Assembly: GCF_950066645.1 (NCBI RefSeq)
Contig: NZ_CATMFB010000014.1
Coordinates: 53,717 to 117,716, forward strand
DNA: 64,000 bases
From: an uncultured Thalassolituus sp.
GTDB taxonomy: Bacteria > Pseudomonadota > Gammaproteobacteria > Pseudomonadales > Oceanobacteraceae
Direction of reading: 5' to 3'
Positions 7,447 through 16,680 of the stretch are shown here, in pieces. Numbering within the stretch: the stretch's first letter is position 1; every line of letters begins with the position of its first letter. The position numbers were made by a program, and so were the translations under genes. The notes below the pieces were generated by a model. That model saw only the letters and a program-made list of their open reading frames with translations, was not told where the DNA came from and made no database searches.

Positions 7447-8664
7447 GTGGATATCACAGGTATCAACTCCGCGGTTGAAACGCTGATGTACAGCGCAAAC
7501 ACCATGTTTATTCTTCTTGGTGCCATCATGGTTCTGGCCATGCACGCGGGCTTTGCGTTCCTGGAAGTGGGAACCGTACGTCATAAAAACCAGGTCAACG
7601 CACTGGTTAAGATCATCACAGACTTTGGTATTTCTACCATTGCCTACTTCTTTATCGGTTACCAGATCGCGTATGGCATGGATTTCTTTGCCAGTGCGAC
7701 TGAGCTGACTCAGAACAACGGTTACGAGCTGGTTAAGTTCTTCTTCCTGCTGACGTTCGCTGCGGCAATTCCTGCCATCATTTCTGGTGGTATCGCAGAG
7801 CGTGCGAAGTTCTATCCGATTCTCATTGCTTCCGCGCTGACGGTGGCTTTCGTATACCCATTCTTCGAGGGCATTATCTGGAACGGTAACTACGGCTTCC
7901 AGGCGTGGCTTGAAGAAACTTACGGTGCTGGCTTCCACGATTTTGCCGGATCTGTCGTTGTTCACGGCGTGGGTGGCTGGATCGCTTTTGCTGCCGTTGC
8001 GCTGCTTGGTGCCCGTAAAGGCCGTTACCGTGACGGTAAGGTCATTGCATTTGCGCCTTCTAATATTCCTTTCCTGGCACTGGGTGCCTGGATTCTCGCT
8101 GTCGGCTGGTTCGGCTTCAACGTGATGTCTGCTCAGACCCTCGACGGTATTTCTGGTCTGGTGGCGGTAAACAGCCTGATGGCAATGGTAGGTGGTACCG
8201 TTGTCGCAATGGTGGTTGGTCGTAACGACCCCGGCTTCATTCATAACGGCCCGCTGGCTGGCCTGGTGGCAGTGTGTGCAGGCTCTGATGTCATGCACCC
8301 GATTGGCTCCCTGTTTGTTGGTGGTGTGGCTGGTGCTCTGTTCGTCTGGGTGTTTACCCTGGCGCAGAACAAATTCCCTAAATTCGATGACGTGCTCGGT
8401 GTCTGGCCTCTGCACGGTCTGTGTGGCGCCTGGGGCGGCATCGCGGCGGGCATCTTTGGTGCAGAAGCGCTTGGTGGTCTGGGCGGTGTCAGCCTGATGT
8501 CTCAGCTGATCGGTACTCTGGCTGGTATCAGCGTTGCATTGATCGGTGGTTTCGTTGTCTACGGATTCGTTAAGGTGGTTTCTGGTATCCGCCTGGATGA
8601 AGAAGAAGAATTCAACGGTGCTGACCTGTCGATTCATAAAATCGGTTCAACGAACGAAGACTGA
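7447..8664 (+). CDS. amt: ammonium transporter, Amt/MEP/Rh family
   Basis: A 405-residue inner-membrane protein with about 11 hydrophobic segments that moves ammonium into the cell. Family marks are AFLEVGTVRHKN, ISGGIAERAKF, DFAGSVVVHGVGGW (first pore histidine, about residue 173) and VWPLHGLCGAWGG (second pore histidine, about 323). The start is GTG, preceded by AGAGG. An in-frame alternative is TTG one codon upstream. It has no cleavable signal peptide of the E. coli AmtB type, and no glnK gene lies beside it, although Amt is usually paired with a PII protein. The upstream region has NtrC and sigma-54-like sites. An intrinsic terminator follows, so it is monocistronic. Confidence 0.95.
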   Translation: MDITGINSAVETLMYSANTMFILLGAIMVLAMHAGFAFLEVGTVRHKNQVNALVKIITDFGISTIAYFFIGYQIAYGMDFFASATELTQNNGYELVKFFFLLTFAAAIPAIISGGIAERAKFYPILIASALTVAFVYPFFEGIIWNGNYGFQAWLEETYGAGFHDFAGSVVVHGVGGWIAFAAVALLGARKGRYRDGKVIAFAPSNIPFLALGAWILAVGWFGFNVMSAQTLDGISGLVAVNSLMAMVGGTVVAMVVGRNDPGFIHNGPLAGLVAVCAGSDVMHPIGSLFVGGVAGALFVWVFTLAQNKFPKFDDVLGVWPLHGLCGAWGGIAAGIFGAEALGGLGGVSLMSQLIGTLAGISVALIGGFVVYGFVKVVSGIRLDEEEEFNGADLSIHKIGSTNED

Positions 8665-8685
8665 TATCTTCCTGAACGGATTCTG

Positions 8686-8709
8686 AGCCCGCATCATGCG
8701 GGCTTTTTT
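8686..8709 (+). terminator. intrinsic terminator of amt
   Basis: AGCCCGCA-TCA-TGCGGGCT stem followed by six T, 22 bases after the amt stop. Confidence 0.9.
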
Positions 8710-8994
8710 GTGCCTGCCTGAAATGTTTCAGATCGTGCCGGGCGTAGGGCCTGGTGTGCCACATTTCTGTTATTTGCCGAATTTGCTCCTTTAATTGATA
8801 CACATGTCACTAACTTGAGTGGGAATGCGGGTTAGAGTGATATTTGTAACAAAGTGTTTCTTACTTTTTCCTGACTGTAACTTTGTCCGGTTTAAAGTAG
8901 AGTACGAATGAGACAGAGTGCGTCATGCTGAATAAATGCGCACCACTAATAATAAGAAAGAATGACATTCTCACGCTTCAACAGGGGAACACCT
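8710..8994 (+). other. non-coding leader before pilX
   Basis: About 285 bases without a supportable gene. The sequence becomes AT-rich after 8760 and presumably holds the pilX-pilY1 promoter. I see no convincing -35/-10 pair or sigma-54 site. A short frame starting at 8925 overlaps pilX out of frame and is not supported. Confidence 0.5.
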
Positions 8995-9525
8995 ATGCAG
9001 GCCAGATCATTTACAGGATCACGCGGTGCCGCCTTGATCGTCAGCATGATCCTGCTGACAGCTACCACCATGACTGCGCTCGTTGCACTGCAGAATTCGT
9101 CGATGCAGATCCGCATGGTCGGTAACACGCAAAGCAAAGAGTCTGTTTTTCAGGCCGCAATGAGTGAGCTGGAGTCTAACTTCACCCGCGTGCGTCAGGA
9201 CACCCAGTTGCTTGCCGATGCGGCCTTCTCCGTCGAAATGGAGCAAGGCGAGGTTAAGATCAATCAGGACAGCAACCTGCCAGAGTTTACTCCTCAGGGC
9301 ATTGATCCCGGACCCAACTACAAAAAGACTCAGGTAGAGACGAGTATCGTCTATGTCGGCCGTGGACTTATGTTCAGTCGCCATGCGCTGGGTACAGACA
9401 CCAGCGTAGGTAAGTACAGTCGTCTACCCTTTGAGATTAATGCGGACGCAGCGATTGAAAACAACGCGGCATTCAATTCGTCGCAGACGTTGAACATCTC
9501 CTTTCTGGCCAGTGCTGCACAATGA
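8995..9525 (+). CDS. pilX: PilX-like minor pilin, type IV pilus assembly
   Basis: A 176-residue protein with a short basic leader (MQARSFTGSRG) and one N-terminal hydrophobic helix (AALIVSMILLTATTMTALVAL), then SSMQIRMVGN. This is the PilX N-terminal pattern (RGAALIVSLI...RMAGN). PilX is a minor pilin that primes the type IV pilus tip with PilY1 at the inner membrane. The start at 8995 is preferred over an upstream in-frame ATG (8962) because AGGGGA lies 8 bases before it. The stop overlaps pilY1 by ATGA (9522-9525), as in known clusters. The usual companions fimT, pilV, pilW and pilE are not adjacent: amt lies immediately upstream. Confidence 0.8.
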   Translation: MQARSFTGSRGAALIVSMILLTATTMTALVALQNSSMQIRMVGNTQSKESVFQAAMSELESNFTRVRQDTQLLADAAFSVEMEQGEVKINQDSNLPEFTPQGIDPGPNYKKTQVETSIVYVGRGLMFSRHALGTDTSVGKYSRLPFEINADAAIENNAAFNSSQTLNISFLASAAQ

Positions 9526-12500
9526 AGATTCAGATCTCCTACCCCGTAACGGCGCTGATGCTTGCGTCATTTCTGTCTGCGGCCTCAGCCTCTGCTGACG
9601 ATGTTGAAATTTATTCTGGGGAAAACGCTACCCAGGGCGCTAACGTCGTTTTCCTGGTCGATACCTCGGCCAGTATGGAGCGGGATGCCATCATGGCAGT
9701 GCGACGTCCGGCCTATGACTCGTCTTATACCTATCCGACCGAGTATTACGGCTTTGATCCGGAAGGGTATTACGTCTTCCGCGAAGATACCTTTTCGGAT
9801 GATCAGCTGGAGGTCAATCTGACCTCAGCTCAGGTGGCTCTGATTAAGGAGTATCAGGTCGCAGAGAGTTCAGTCGTCTGCGATGACAACACGTTTTCTG
9901 CCATCGAACGCCGCGGTTATTCGCGCGACCGGTTTGCTTTCTGGCAGCCGGGCACAGGTTGGACTGCGCCTCAGTACGACAGCGACATGCTGGCATCTGA
10001 TCGCCCGACGGTGTCACAGGGGGCGGGAACCATCCTGCAGTGTCGTCAGTTTGGTTATCGGCCGTATGAATACAACGGTGCCGAGTACGAGCATCTGACA
10101 CCTCCGGGCGCGACATTTCCGTACACCACGAGTTATGTTTTTTCTGAACGCTGGGACTGGGGTAATGGCCGCTACAACGACGGTCAGTACGATATTCTCT
10201 GGAGCGGGAACTACCTGAATTATCTGGGTACTCCGCTGGCGAGTGAAGAAGTTACCCGCCTTGAACTGGTCAAAACTGTGGCCAAAGAAGTGGTCGCAAC
10301 GACACAGATTAAAGGCCTGAACCTTGGCCTGATGCGCTTTGAGGCCGATGGCCACGGCGCATTCGTCAACATTCCGGTCACTCCGATCACCGAGGTGGTC
10401 GACGATTTTAATTATCACATCGACAGCTGGGCGACGGATTCGACCACACCTATGTCGGAAGCACTCTGGGAAGCCTGGCGCTATCTCAGTGGCCGTTCAG
10501 TGGATTTCGGGCTGGATTCGCGCTCGACGATTTTTGATGAACGCGGTCGTGAAGATGAAATCGATTTTCCTAGTGTTCCGGCCTCCCGGATGGATAGCAA
10601 TCAGGCGTTTTATAAGGCCCCGGATTTTCCGCAGTGCTCTATTGCAACCAAAGTGGTTCTGTTCAGTGATGGCGACCCCACGGGAGACAGCGAGCGGAAT
10701 GACGAGATTGATGATCTTGTGCGCTATATGAATCTGCCGGCCAAAGATTATTACGATGACGACTGGGGGAGAGGATACGACTGTGGGGGCAGCGGCGATT
10801 GCGTCGAAGAGATGGCCTACTACATGAATAATGTTGATCATCGTTCGGATGTTCGCGGCACTCAGACCATCACCATCGATACGATTGGTGGCTTTATCAA
10901 TGATGACCGCGATGCCATCGAAGTATTGAGTAATATTGCGGAAGCCGGTGGCGGCACTTTTACGCCGGTTGAGACCTACAGCGAAATTTCTGACGCACTG
11001 AAAGAGGCCTTTCTGGCGCCGATTGATGTGCCTTCATCGTTTACCTCACCAACGATTTCCGTGAACTCGTTTAACAGTCTGGAAAAAAGTGATGAGGTGT
11101 ATTTTTCTGTTTTTGCACCGCACGAGACACAGAACTGGAAGGGCAACCTGAAGCGCTACCGGATGCGCAGTGATGGCACCATTGAAGACCAGAATGGCTT
11201 TGCTGCGGTTGATCCTGACTCCGGATATTTCGCCGATAACGCACAGAGCTTCTGGAGCGAAACCCCGGACGGCGCGACGGTAAACAGTGGTGGTGCGGCG
11301 AGTCGTCTGACGTCGCCAAGAAAAGTATTTACCACAGTGAATGGCAGCATCGAAAAGCTCGCTGCTCCGACCGGTGTTCCGGCCAACAGTGTGATCGGAA
11401 ATATTCCGGCGTCGGTGAAAACCGTGCTGACGGATGAGTTGCTCGGGTTAGGTGTCGTCGAAAGCCTGACATCCAGTCTGCGTGATGAAGTGATCGGCTG
11501 GGTTCTCGGTTACAACAGTGACGGGTCGGTTCGCACAGAGATTGAAGACCCTCTGCACAGTCAGCCACTGGTGATTAATTACGGTCCGGATGACAGCGTG
11601 GCCTTTATCGCCACGAACAGTGGTTACCTGCACGCCTTCAGCACGGATGTTGAAAACCCGCAGGAATATTTTTCTCTGATTCCGCGCGAGCTTCTGCAGA
11701 ATCCATATCAGTATTTTAAAGGTGAACGTTATCTGAGTGGTGAAAAGGTGTATGGCCTTGATGGTGCCGTCACTCACTGGCACAACGATACTAACTACAA
11801 CGGCATCGTCGATGGCACCGACAAGGTCTACCTGTTTGTTGGTATGCGCCGTGGAGGCCAGTCTTACTACGCTCTGGATGTGACCGATCGCAATGACCCG
11901 CAGATGCTGTGGGAGGTTCATGGCAACTACGTCGACGATGAGCTGATCAATGTTCCTGAAGTCACCTCCGGTTTCAGTGAGCTGGGTCAGACCTGGGGTT
12001 CTCTGATCCCGGCCATGGTGCGCTATCAGGGTGCGGACAAGGTCGTGCTGTTCGCATCGGGCGGCTATGACCCGGATGAAGATGGTGATGACCTTAACGG
12101 CCCGCTGACTCGCTCCGGGAATTCCATCGGTCGCACTGTGTATATGATTGATGCCCTCACAGGTGAAAAACTCTGGAGTGCGCTCAGCGATGTGGGTCTG
12201 GAATCCGAGATGCTCAGTGCGTTTGCCGCAGACGTGATCCCGGTTGACCGTAACGATAATGGCTACATTGATCTCCTGTATGCCGCCGATGTGGGTGGAC
12301 GGGTCTGGCGCTTTGATCTCAGTGAGAGTGCAGAGAATGCAGCGACGTTTGCGACGGGGGGGGTGATTGCCGATATCAATACTTCTGATGCGCAGGGCAA
12401 CCGCCGTTTCTTCAGTTCACCGGACATCACTTACTACAACGATTACGGTTCGGGCTACATTCTGATCAGTATCGGTTCTGGCTACCGGGCACACCCACTG

Positions 12501-13058
12501 AGTCAGACCACAACCGATTACCAGTTTTTGATTAAAGACCTGATCGGTAAGCAATATCCGGAGGGCTATTCGAGCGTCAGCTTTGGTGACCTTGAGGAGT
12601 GGGGAACAAGCGATGCCCAGACAGCTTCCCATGGCTGGTATATTCCGCTGACAGACGCGTATGAGAAAGTTCTGGCGACCTCCGTTACGGTTAAGGGGCT
12701 GGTCAGCTTTACGACCTACACACCCAACGACGCCTCCAGCATTACGGCACAGTGCGGAACGCTGGGTACCTCGCGACTTTACATGGCGGATGTCCGTGAC
12801 CCTATGGGCACGAATCTGGCGAGCCGCATGGGTGTACCGCCGGCCCAGATTGATGATGGCCGCTATGTGGTCGAGACGGTGAAAACCGGGATACCGCCGA
12901 GCCCGGTGGTTCTCATGCCTGAAGCGGCGCAGGACCCGGATAATCCGGATGAGCTGATCTGTGGCGAAGGCCTGACTCTGGTCGGTCCGGAGGCATTCCG
13001 CAATGGTCTCAACCGATGCGATATGATCGAAAGGATTTTCTGGAAAGAAAACGACTGA
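9522..13058 (+). CDS. pilY1: PilY1-type type IV pilus tip adhesin/assembly factor
   Basis: A 1178-residue exported protein: signal peptide (about 1-25), a von Willebrand A-like N-terminal region with MIDAS start DTSAS (47-51), and a C-terminal beta-propeller of the PilC/PilY1 family (about 660-1100). In the propeller are ALDVTDRNDPQMLWEV, TWGSLIPAMVRY, FASGGYDPDEDGDD and DRNDNGYIDLLYAADVGGRVWRFDL. Acidic Asx-rich loops (about 756, 847 and 909) look like calcium sites, and calcium control of pilus retraction is known for the Pseudomonas protein. It is translationally coupled to pilX. The length matches Pseudomonas PilY1. A terminator follows, ending a two-gene unit. Confidence 0.9.
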   Translation: MKIQISYPVTALMLASFLSAASASADDVEIYSGENATQGANVVFLVDTSASMERDAIMAVRRPAYDSSYTYPTEYYGFDPEGYYVFREDTFSDDQLEVNLTSAQVALIKEYQVAESSVVCDDNTFSAIERRGYSRDRFAFWQPGTGWTAPQYDSDMLASDRPTVSQGAGTILQCRQFGYRPYEYNGAEYEHLTPPGATFPYTTSYVFSERWDWGNGRYNDGQYDILWSGNYLNYLGTPLASEEVTRLELVKTVAKEVVATTQIKGLNLGLMRFEADGHGAFVNIPVTPITEVVDDFNYHIDSWATDSTTPMSEALWEAWRYLSGRSVDFGLDSRSTIFDERGREDEIDFPSVPASRMDSNQAFYKAPDFPQCSIATKVVLFSDGDPTGDSERNDEIDDLVRYMNLPAKDYYDDDWGRGYDCGGSGDCVEEMAYYMNNVDHRSDVRGTQTITIDTIGGFINDDRDAIEVLSNIAEAGGGTFTPVETYSEISDALKEAFLAPIDVPSSFTSPTISVNSFNSLEKSDEVYFSVFAPHETQNWKGNLKRYRMRSDGTIEDQNGFAAVDPDSGYFADNAQSFWSETPDGATVNSGGAASRLTSPRKVFTTVNGSIEKLAAPTGVPANSVIGNIPASVKTVLTDELLGLGVVESLTSSLRDEVIGWVLGYNSDGSVRTEIEDPLHSQPLVINYGPDDSVAFIATNSGYLHAFSTDVENPQEYFSLIPRELLQNPYQYFKGERYLSGEKVYGLDGAVTHWHNDTNYNGIVDGTDKVYLFVGMRRGGQSYYALDVTDRNDPQMLWEVHGNYVDDELINVPEVTSGFSELGQTWGSLIPAMVRYQGADKVVLFASGGYDPDEDGDDLNGPLTRSGNSIGRTVYMIDALTGEKLWSALSDVGLESEMLSAFAADVIPVDRNDNGYIDLLYAADVGGRVWRFDLSESAENAATFATGGVIADINTSDAQGNRRFFSSPDITYYNDYGSGYILISIGSGYRAHPLSQTTTDYQFLIKDLIGKQYPEGYSSVSFGDLEEWGTSDAQTASHGWYIPLTDAYEKVLATSVTVKGLVSFTTYTPNDASSITAQCGTLGTSRLYMADVRDPMGTNLASRMGVPPAQIDDGRYVVETVKTGIPPSPVVLMPEAAQDPDNPDELICGEGLTLVGPEAFRNGLNRCDMIERIFWKEND

Positions 13059-13072
13059 CCGATCTTCTGAAG

Positions 13073-13094
13073 CCCGCCCTCTGGCGGGTTTTTT
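13073..13094 (+). terminator. intrinsic terminator of pilX-pilY1
   Basis: CCCGCC-ctct-GGCGGG stem followed by six T, 15 bases after the pilY1 stop. Confidence 0.9.
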
Positions 13095-13233
13095 CTTGCT
13101 GACCCCAGGCCATCAGAAGATAAAAATGATGCAGAATTGTCCTGTTCGCACCTGCCTGCGGCCTCTGTGACTCCTTGAGTTACCCTTGGACCCACCGGTA
13201 GACTGCAGTGTGTTTTGGCGACAGATTCCCATA

Positions 13234-14313
13234 ATGACAGACTCTTTGTTTCAGCCTCATGACAATCGTGTACTCAGATCTCAGGCACATAATTCTGATG
13301 TGATAGTGTCGGATACTTATCTGCGCGCGTATCTGGATACGGCGGCCGAGCGCGGTGTCGACCCGGATACCCTGCTGGCGCTTGTTGGGTATGACCGGGG
13401 TCTTGATGAGGGGATTGCAGAGCTTGATCTGCAGATGTTCCTGCGTTTACTGGAGTTGATACTCGAAGAGTGCGGGAACGATGGTCTGGGCATTGAAGTT
13501 GGGCTGCGAATCCCGCCAACCGCATTTGGCATGGTCGGGCTGGCTGCCATGAGCAGTGCCACCGTGCGTGACTCTCTGATGGTCAGTACACGTTACTGGC
13601 ACCTTCTGAGAACCGGTCTGGATATGGAAGTTATCTTTGGCGATGACTGGTCTTCGCTGCGGCTGATTGAGCAGCAGGAGGTCCCCGGAAACATCTGTTG
13701 CCTTTTGTCTGAAGTGGCTGTCATCAGTGCCTACCGGGTTATGGAGCTGGTGCTCGGGAAAACGGATGCGGCAGAAATTCATCTGGCGCAGGAGCGCCCA
13801 GCCTATATTTCCCGCTATGAAGATCGTCTGCCGACAATGATCTTCGGCGCCAGTGAAGACAGCTTCCGTTTCTCTTCGTCCATTCTTGATCGTCCTTTAC
13901 CGACGGCCAGTCAGATGGGGCTGCATCACGCCCTTGAGCAGTGTCACCAGATGGAGGACGAGCTGACGGCGGGCGACCTACCGACCCTGATGCAGATCAC
14001 ACAGTACCTGCGCTCCCGTTCCGGTAATTTCCCGGGGCTTGAAGAGCTGGCAGCGCAGTTTAACTCCGAACCACGTGCCCTGCGTCGGTACCTCGAATCC
14101 CAGGGCAGTAGCTATCGTGAGCTTCTCGAAGACGCGAAATGTGCGATGGCAAAGGACCTGCTGATGAACAATGCCTACGGAATCTCAGCGATTGCAGACG
14201 AACTGGGTTATCAGGGGGGAGGGAATTTTTCCCGCGCATTCCGTCGCTGGACAGGAGTGTCGCCGGCAGAATACCGGCAACAGATGGCAGGTCTCGGACC
14301 TGCGCAGGAGTAG
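13234..14313 (+). CDS. AraC-family transcriptional regulator
   Basis: A 359-residue cytoplasmic regulator. The N-terminal ~200 residues match the arabinose-binding-like domain found in OruR/ArgR-type AraC proteins (SDTYLRAYLDTAAERGVDPDTLLALVG, then FGMVGLAAMSSATVRDSL). The C-terminal ~90 residues are a double helix-turn-helix: LEELAAQFNSEPRALRRYLES, then ISAIADELGYQGGGNFSRAFRRWTG and SPAEYR. The ATG at 13234 is chosen; an upstream in-frame TTG (13186) would add 16 residues without homology. It stands alone, convergent to a serine hydrolase gene, so its target cannot be told from context. The effector is unknown. Confidence 0.9.
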   Translation: MTDSLFQPHDNRVLRSQAHNSDVIVSDTYLRAYLDTAAERGVDPDTLLALVGYDRGLDEGIAELDLQMFLRLLELILEECGNDGLGIEVGLRIPPTAFGMVGLAAMSSATVRDSLMVSTRYWHLLRTGLDMEVIFGDDWSSLRLIEQQEVPGNICCLLSEVAVISAYRVMELVLGKTDAAEIHLAQERPAYISRYEDRLPTMIFGASEDSFRFSSSILDRPLPTASQMGLHHALEQCHQMEDELTAGDLPTLMQITQYLRSRSGNFPGLEELAAQFNSEPRALRRYLESQGSSYRELLEDAKCAMAKDLLMNNAYGISAIADELGYQGGGNFSRAFRRWTGVSPAEYRQQMAGLGPAQE

Positions 14314-14336
14314 GCCCGGACTTCTCCCCAGCCTGT

Positions 14337-15509
14337 CTACTGAGGCTGAGACTGGTTAGCCAGTTCAGCCCATTGCCGGATCAGAGGCTCCAGCTGTTCG
14401 AAAAAGGCATAGGCCTCGTCGAAGGTTCTGGGAGTGCTCTGTTTTGCCAGAACTCCGAAGTAGCCATCCTGCTCGCTCATAAACGGGTATGAGCCAAAAA
14501 GCCCGCCGCTACTGTTGCGCCCCCAGCTCTGCCAGACGCCGTCTTCATCTGTATCGCCTTCAACCCAATTGCCAAGCCCGTACTGCATCACTCCAAGGTC
14601 ATAGCCCTGTTCGGACATGGGGTTAAATGCGAACTTCTGAGCGGGATCAGGTACTGAGTCCAGCGTCTGTGGTGCGAGCATGGCGTTGATCAGGTCTGGG
14701 GTGAGTACCTGGCGGTGGTACATCGCTCTGATCGCTTCGTGATAATCCAATGCTTTCCAGCTCATACCGCCAGACAGCATCGGATTCCAGGGATTGGGAA
14801 TGATATAAAACGCCCGGGGCATAAGGCCCGTCCCGGCTTTGAAGTCCCGGAGCAGACGATCCCAATCCATCTCCCGGTCCGGTTCTGTCCGCTGAGCAGC
14901 CTCGATCGCCATCAGACCTGCCACCTGAAAATGGGCGTAGGCATAGAAAAATCCATTGCCCGGCGCGTAGTCGGGGTCATCACTGTATTTTTCATGAATA
15001 CGGGCGATCTGCTTAACGCACCCTTCAATGGAATAGAACGGCAGGTACGAACAGGATGGGTTGTCGACCAGGCCAGAGGTCTGTGCCAGCAGGTGCCGCA
15101 GAGTAATCTGGCTCAGGTTACCGGTCTGTGGCCAGTCGGCCCGTTCTGCCAGAAGGTCAGCCGCCTTAGTGTCCAGGCTGAGATTGCCCTTTGCGACCTG
15201 ATCGAGAATCACCAGGCTCGTGATCCATTTGGTGGTTGAATCAGGCAGGTAGAGAAAATCATCGGGCTCTTCCAGCACACTGGCGATAAACCGGACACCG
15301 GATTCGCTTTCCAGTATCAGGGTCATTTTCTTTGACTGGCCTTCTGCCTGAATCAGGCTATTCATCTGATCTTCCAGCGCCGACAGGGTCGTATCAGCGT
15401 GGGCGGGGGAGGGAGCTACCCAGTAAAGGCTTACGGTCAGCAGCACGCTGACCAGAGCACTGATCATGGCGTTTACGAATGCACTGAGGTTGGGAGTGAG
15501 AATTTTCAT
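14337..15509 (-). CDS. beta-lactamase-fold serine hydrolase, exported
   Basis: A 390-residue protein of the beta-lactamase/esterase (class C-like, PF00144-type) family. A signal peptide ends near PAHA (about residue 37), so it acts in the periplasm or outside. The catalytic SxxK is STTK (91-94), within LPDSTTKWITS. A second block, FFYAYAHFQVAGLM, occupies the YxN position but with Tyr-Ala-His. RHLLAQTSGL is the typical loop. The GNWVEGDTDEDGVWQSWGRNSSGG stretch precedes the third motif. The ATG at 15509 follows AGGGA at 9 bases. The longer frame from 15596 is unlikely. The substrate may be an ester, peptide or lactone and is not predictable. It is divergent from the tfoX-like gene. Confidence 0.85.
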   Translation of the reverse strand: MKILTPNLSAFVNAMISALVSVLLTVSLYWVAPSPAHADTTLSALEDQMNSLIQAEGQSKKMTLILESESGVRFIASVLEEPDDFLYLPDSTTKWITSLVILDQVAKGNLSLDTKAADLLAERADWPQTGNLSQITLRHLLAQTSGLVDNPSCSYLPFYSIEGCVKQIARIHEKYSDDPDYAPGNGFFYAYAHFQVAGLMAIEAAQRTEPDREMDWDRLLRDFKAGTGLMPRAFYIIPNPWNPMLSGGMSWKALDYHEAIRAMYHRQVLTPDLINAMLAPQTLDSVPDPAQKFAFNPMSEQGYDLGVMQYGLGNWVEGDTDEDGVWQSWGRNSSGGLFGSYPFMSEQDGYFGVLAKQSTPRTFDEAYAFFEQLEPLIRQWAELANQSQPQ

Positions 15510-15581
15510 TATTGGTCGTCCCTGTCTTAAGAGTTGTGATAGCAGTAGATCAAATGTCACAAATTTTCCGCCGGGGACACC

Positions 15582-15597
15582 AGTGACTAAAGTCACT
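15582..15597. promoter_or_regulatory. palindrome in the divergent hydrolase/tfoX-like promoter region
   Basis: AGTGACT-aa-AGTCACT is a perfect 7-base dyad in the 154-base spacer between two divergent genes. The size suits a dimeric regulator site. The regulator is unknown. Confidence 0.4.
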
Positions 15598-15663
15598 ACT
15601 CAAAATGCGTGAATATGTGCAATATACGCAGAAGTTAGACATGTGTTTATTAAGGGCAAGGGA

Positions 15664-15954
15664 ATGGACAGAATCAGAGACCTGCGGGGACTGGGAGCCA
15701 GAAGCGAAGAATCACTGGCACTGGTTGGCATACGCGATGTCGACGATCTGCGAGCGATCGGACCTGTCATGGCGTTTTACCGTCTGAGGATGCGCGCCCG
15801 GGAGCAGGGGGACAACCTGCCCAGTATGAACTTTCTTTATGCGTTGGTAGGGGCGTTGTCTGACCGCAGCTGGCAGGAAGTCGCGCGCAGCGAACGTGAA
15901 CAGCTGATTCACGAGCTGCACAGCCTGGAAGAAATGCAGCGTTTATTTGCCTGA
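15664..15954 (+). CDS. TfoX C-terminal domain protein
   Basis: A 96-residue protein made of just the TfoX C-terminal helical domain: LRGLGARSEESLALVGIRDVDDLRAIGPVMAFYRLR, followed by MNFLYALVGALSDRSWQEV. In full-length TfoX/Sxy this domain follows an N-terminal half and the protein promotes competence-gene expression. The stand-alone C-terminal domain, related to helix-hairpin-helix folds, is common in marine gammaproteobacteria and uncharacterised. The ATG at 15664 has AAGGG 7 bases upstream. An in-frame GTG at 15643 is an alternative. It converges on the sirtuin gene with a 24-base gap. Confidence 0.85.
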   Translation: MDRIRDLRGLGARSEESLALVGIRDVDDLRAIGPVMAFYRLRMRAREQGDNLPSMNFLYALVGALSDRSWQEVARSEREQLIHELHSLEEMQRLFA

Positions 15955-15978
15955 CAACTATTTGCCTGCCAAGTGGGC

Positions 15979-16671
15979 TTACAGCGAACTGAGAAATTCA
16001 GGCACTTTGATTGAAGCGGGGCCAATCACTGCTTCAGAAAACGCATCCGCGCCGCGGGAAGGCTCAAGATTAATCTCGACCGTTCTTGCCCCCGCCTGAT
16101 TGGCAACTTCAACAAAACCTGCGGCAGGGTAAACATTGCCTGAGGTACCTATGCTGATAAACAGGTCGCAGGTTTCCAGTGCCGAGTAAATGGCCTCCAT
16201 CTGCAAGGGCATTTCACCAAACCAGACGATATGCGGCCTGAGTGTCGTTGTATTGCAGCACAGGCAGCGGCTGTCTGAGCTGATATCGTCACTCTGACGA
16301 TGCACCTGACCTGTCGTTGTGCAATGGGATTTCAGCAGTTCGCCGTGCATATGAATCAGTTTTTCGTTACCGGCCCGGTCGTGGAGATCATCCACATTCT
16401 GAGTAACGAGAAGAAAATCGCCGGAAAAACTTTTTTCGAATTCCGCCAGGGCTTTGTGGGCGTTATTAGGTACAACTTCTTTCAGGCCGGCACGTCGCAG
16501 ATTATAAAATTTCTGCACCAGCACCGGATCACGCTGGAAAGCTTCAGGCGTTGCGACATCTTCAATACGATGATTTTCCCAGAGGCCATTATTGTCCCGG
16601 AAGGTATTGATTCCCGACTCTGCAGAAATCCCTGCACCGGTAAGTACGACAATATTCCGGTATTGGTTCAT
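15979..16671 (-). CDS. cobB: NAD-dependent protein deacylase, CobB-type sirtuin
   Basis: A 230-residue class III (SIRT5-like) sirtuin that removes acetyl, and probably succinyl, groups from lysines using NAD. Visible are GAGISAESG (12-20, NAD loop), Tyr56-x-x-Arg59 in FYNLRR (the acyl-pocket pair of desuccinylases), TQNVDDLHDRAG, the catalytic HMHGEL near 109, and the E. coli-like incomplete zinc set SHC...CLCC. RPHIVWFGEMP and IGTSGNVYPAAGF follow. It is close to E. coli CobB in nearly every block. The start lies 9 bases after the stop of the patatin gene, so the two form an operon. It is a housekeeping sirtuin, not a defence-type SIR2. Confidence 0.95.
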   Translation of the reverse strand: MNQYRNIVVLTGAGISAESGINTFRDNNGLWENHRIEDVATPEAFQRDPVLVQKFYNLRRAGLKEVVPNNAHKALAEFEKSFSGDFLLVTQNVDDLHDRAGNEKLIHMHGELLKSHCTTTGQVHRQSDDISSDSRCLCCNTTTLRPHIVWFGEMPLQMEAIYSALETCDLFISIGTSGNVYPAAGFVEVANQAGARTVEINLEPSRGADAFSEAVIGPASIKVPEFLSSL

Positions 16672-16680
16672 GGAATCTCC

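Noticed and set aside
7429..8637. 402-codon open frame antisense to amt
   Set aside because: Translation is rich in His, Thr, Arg and Asn with no domain; it is a mirror of the codon bias of the well-supported transporter gene.
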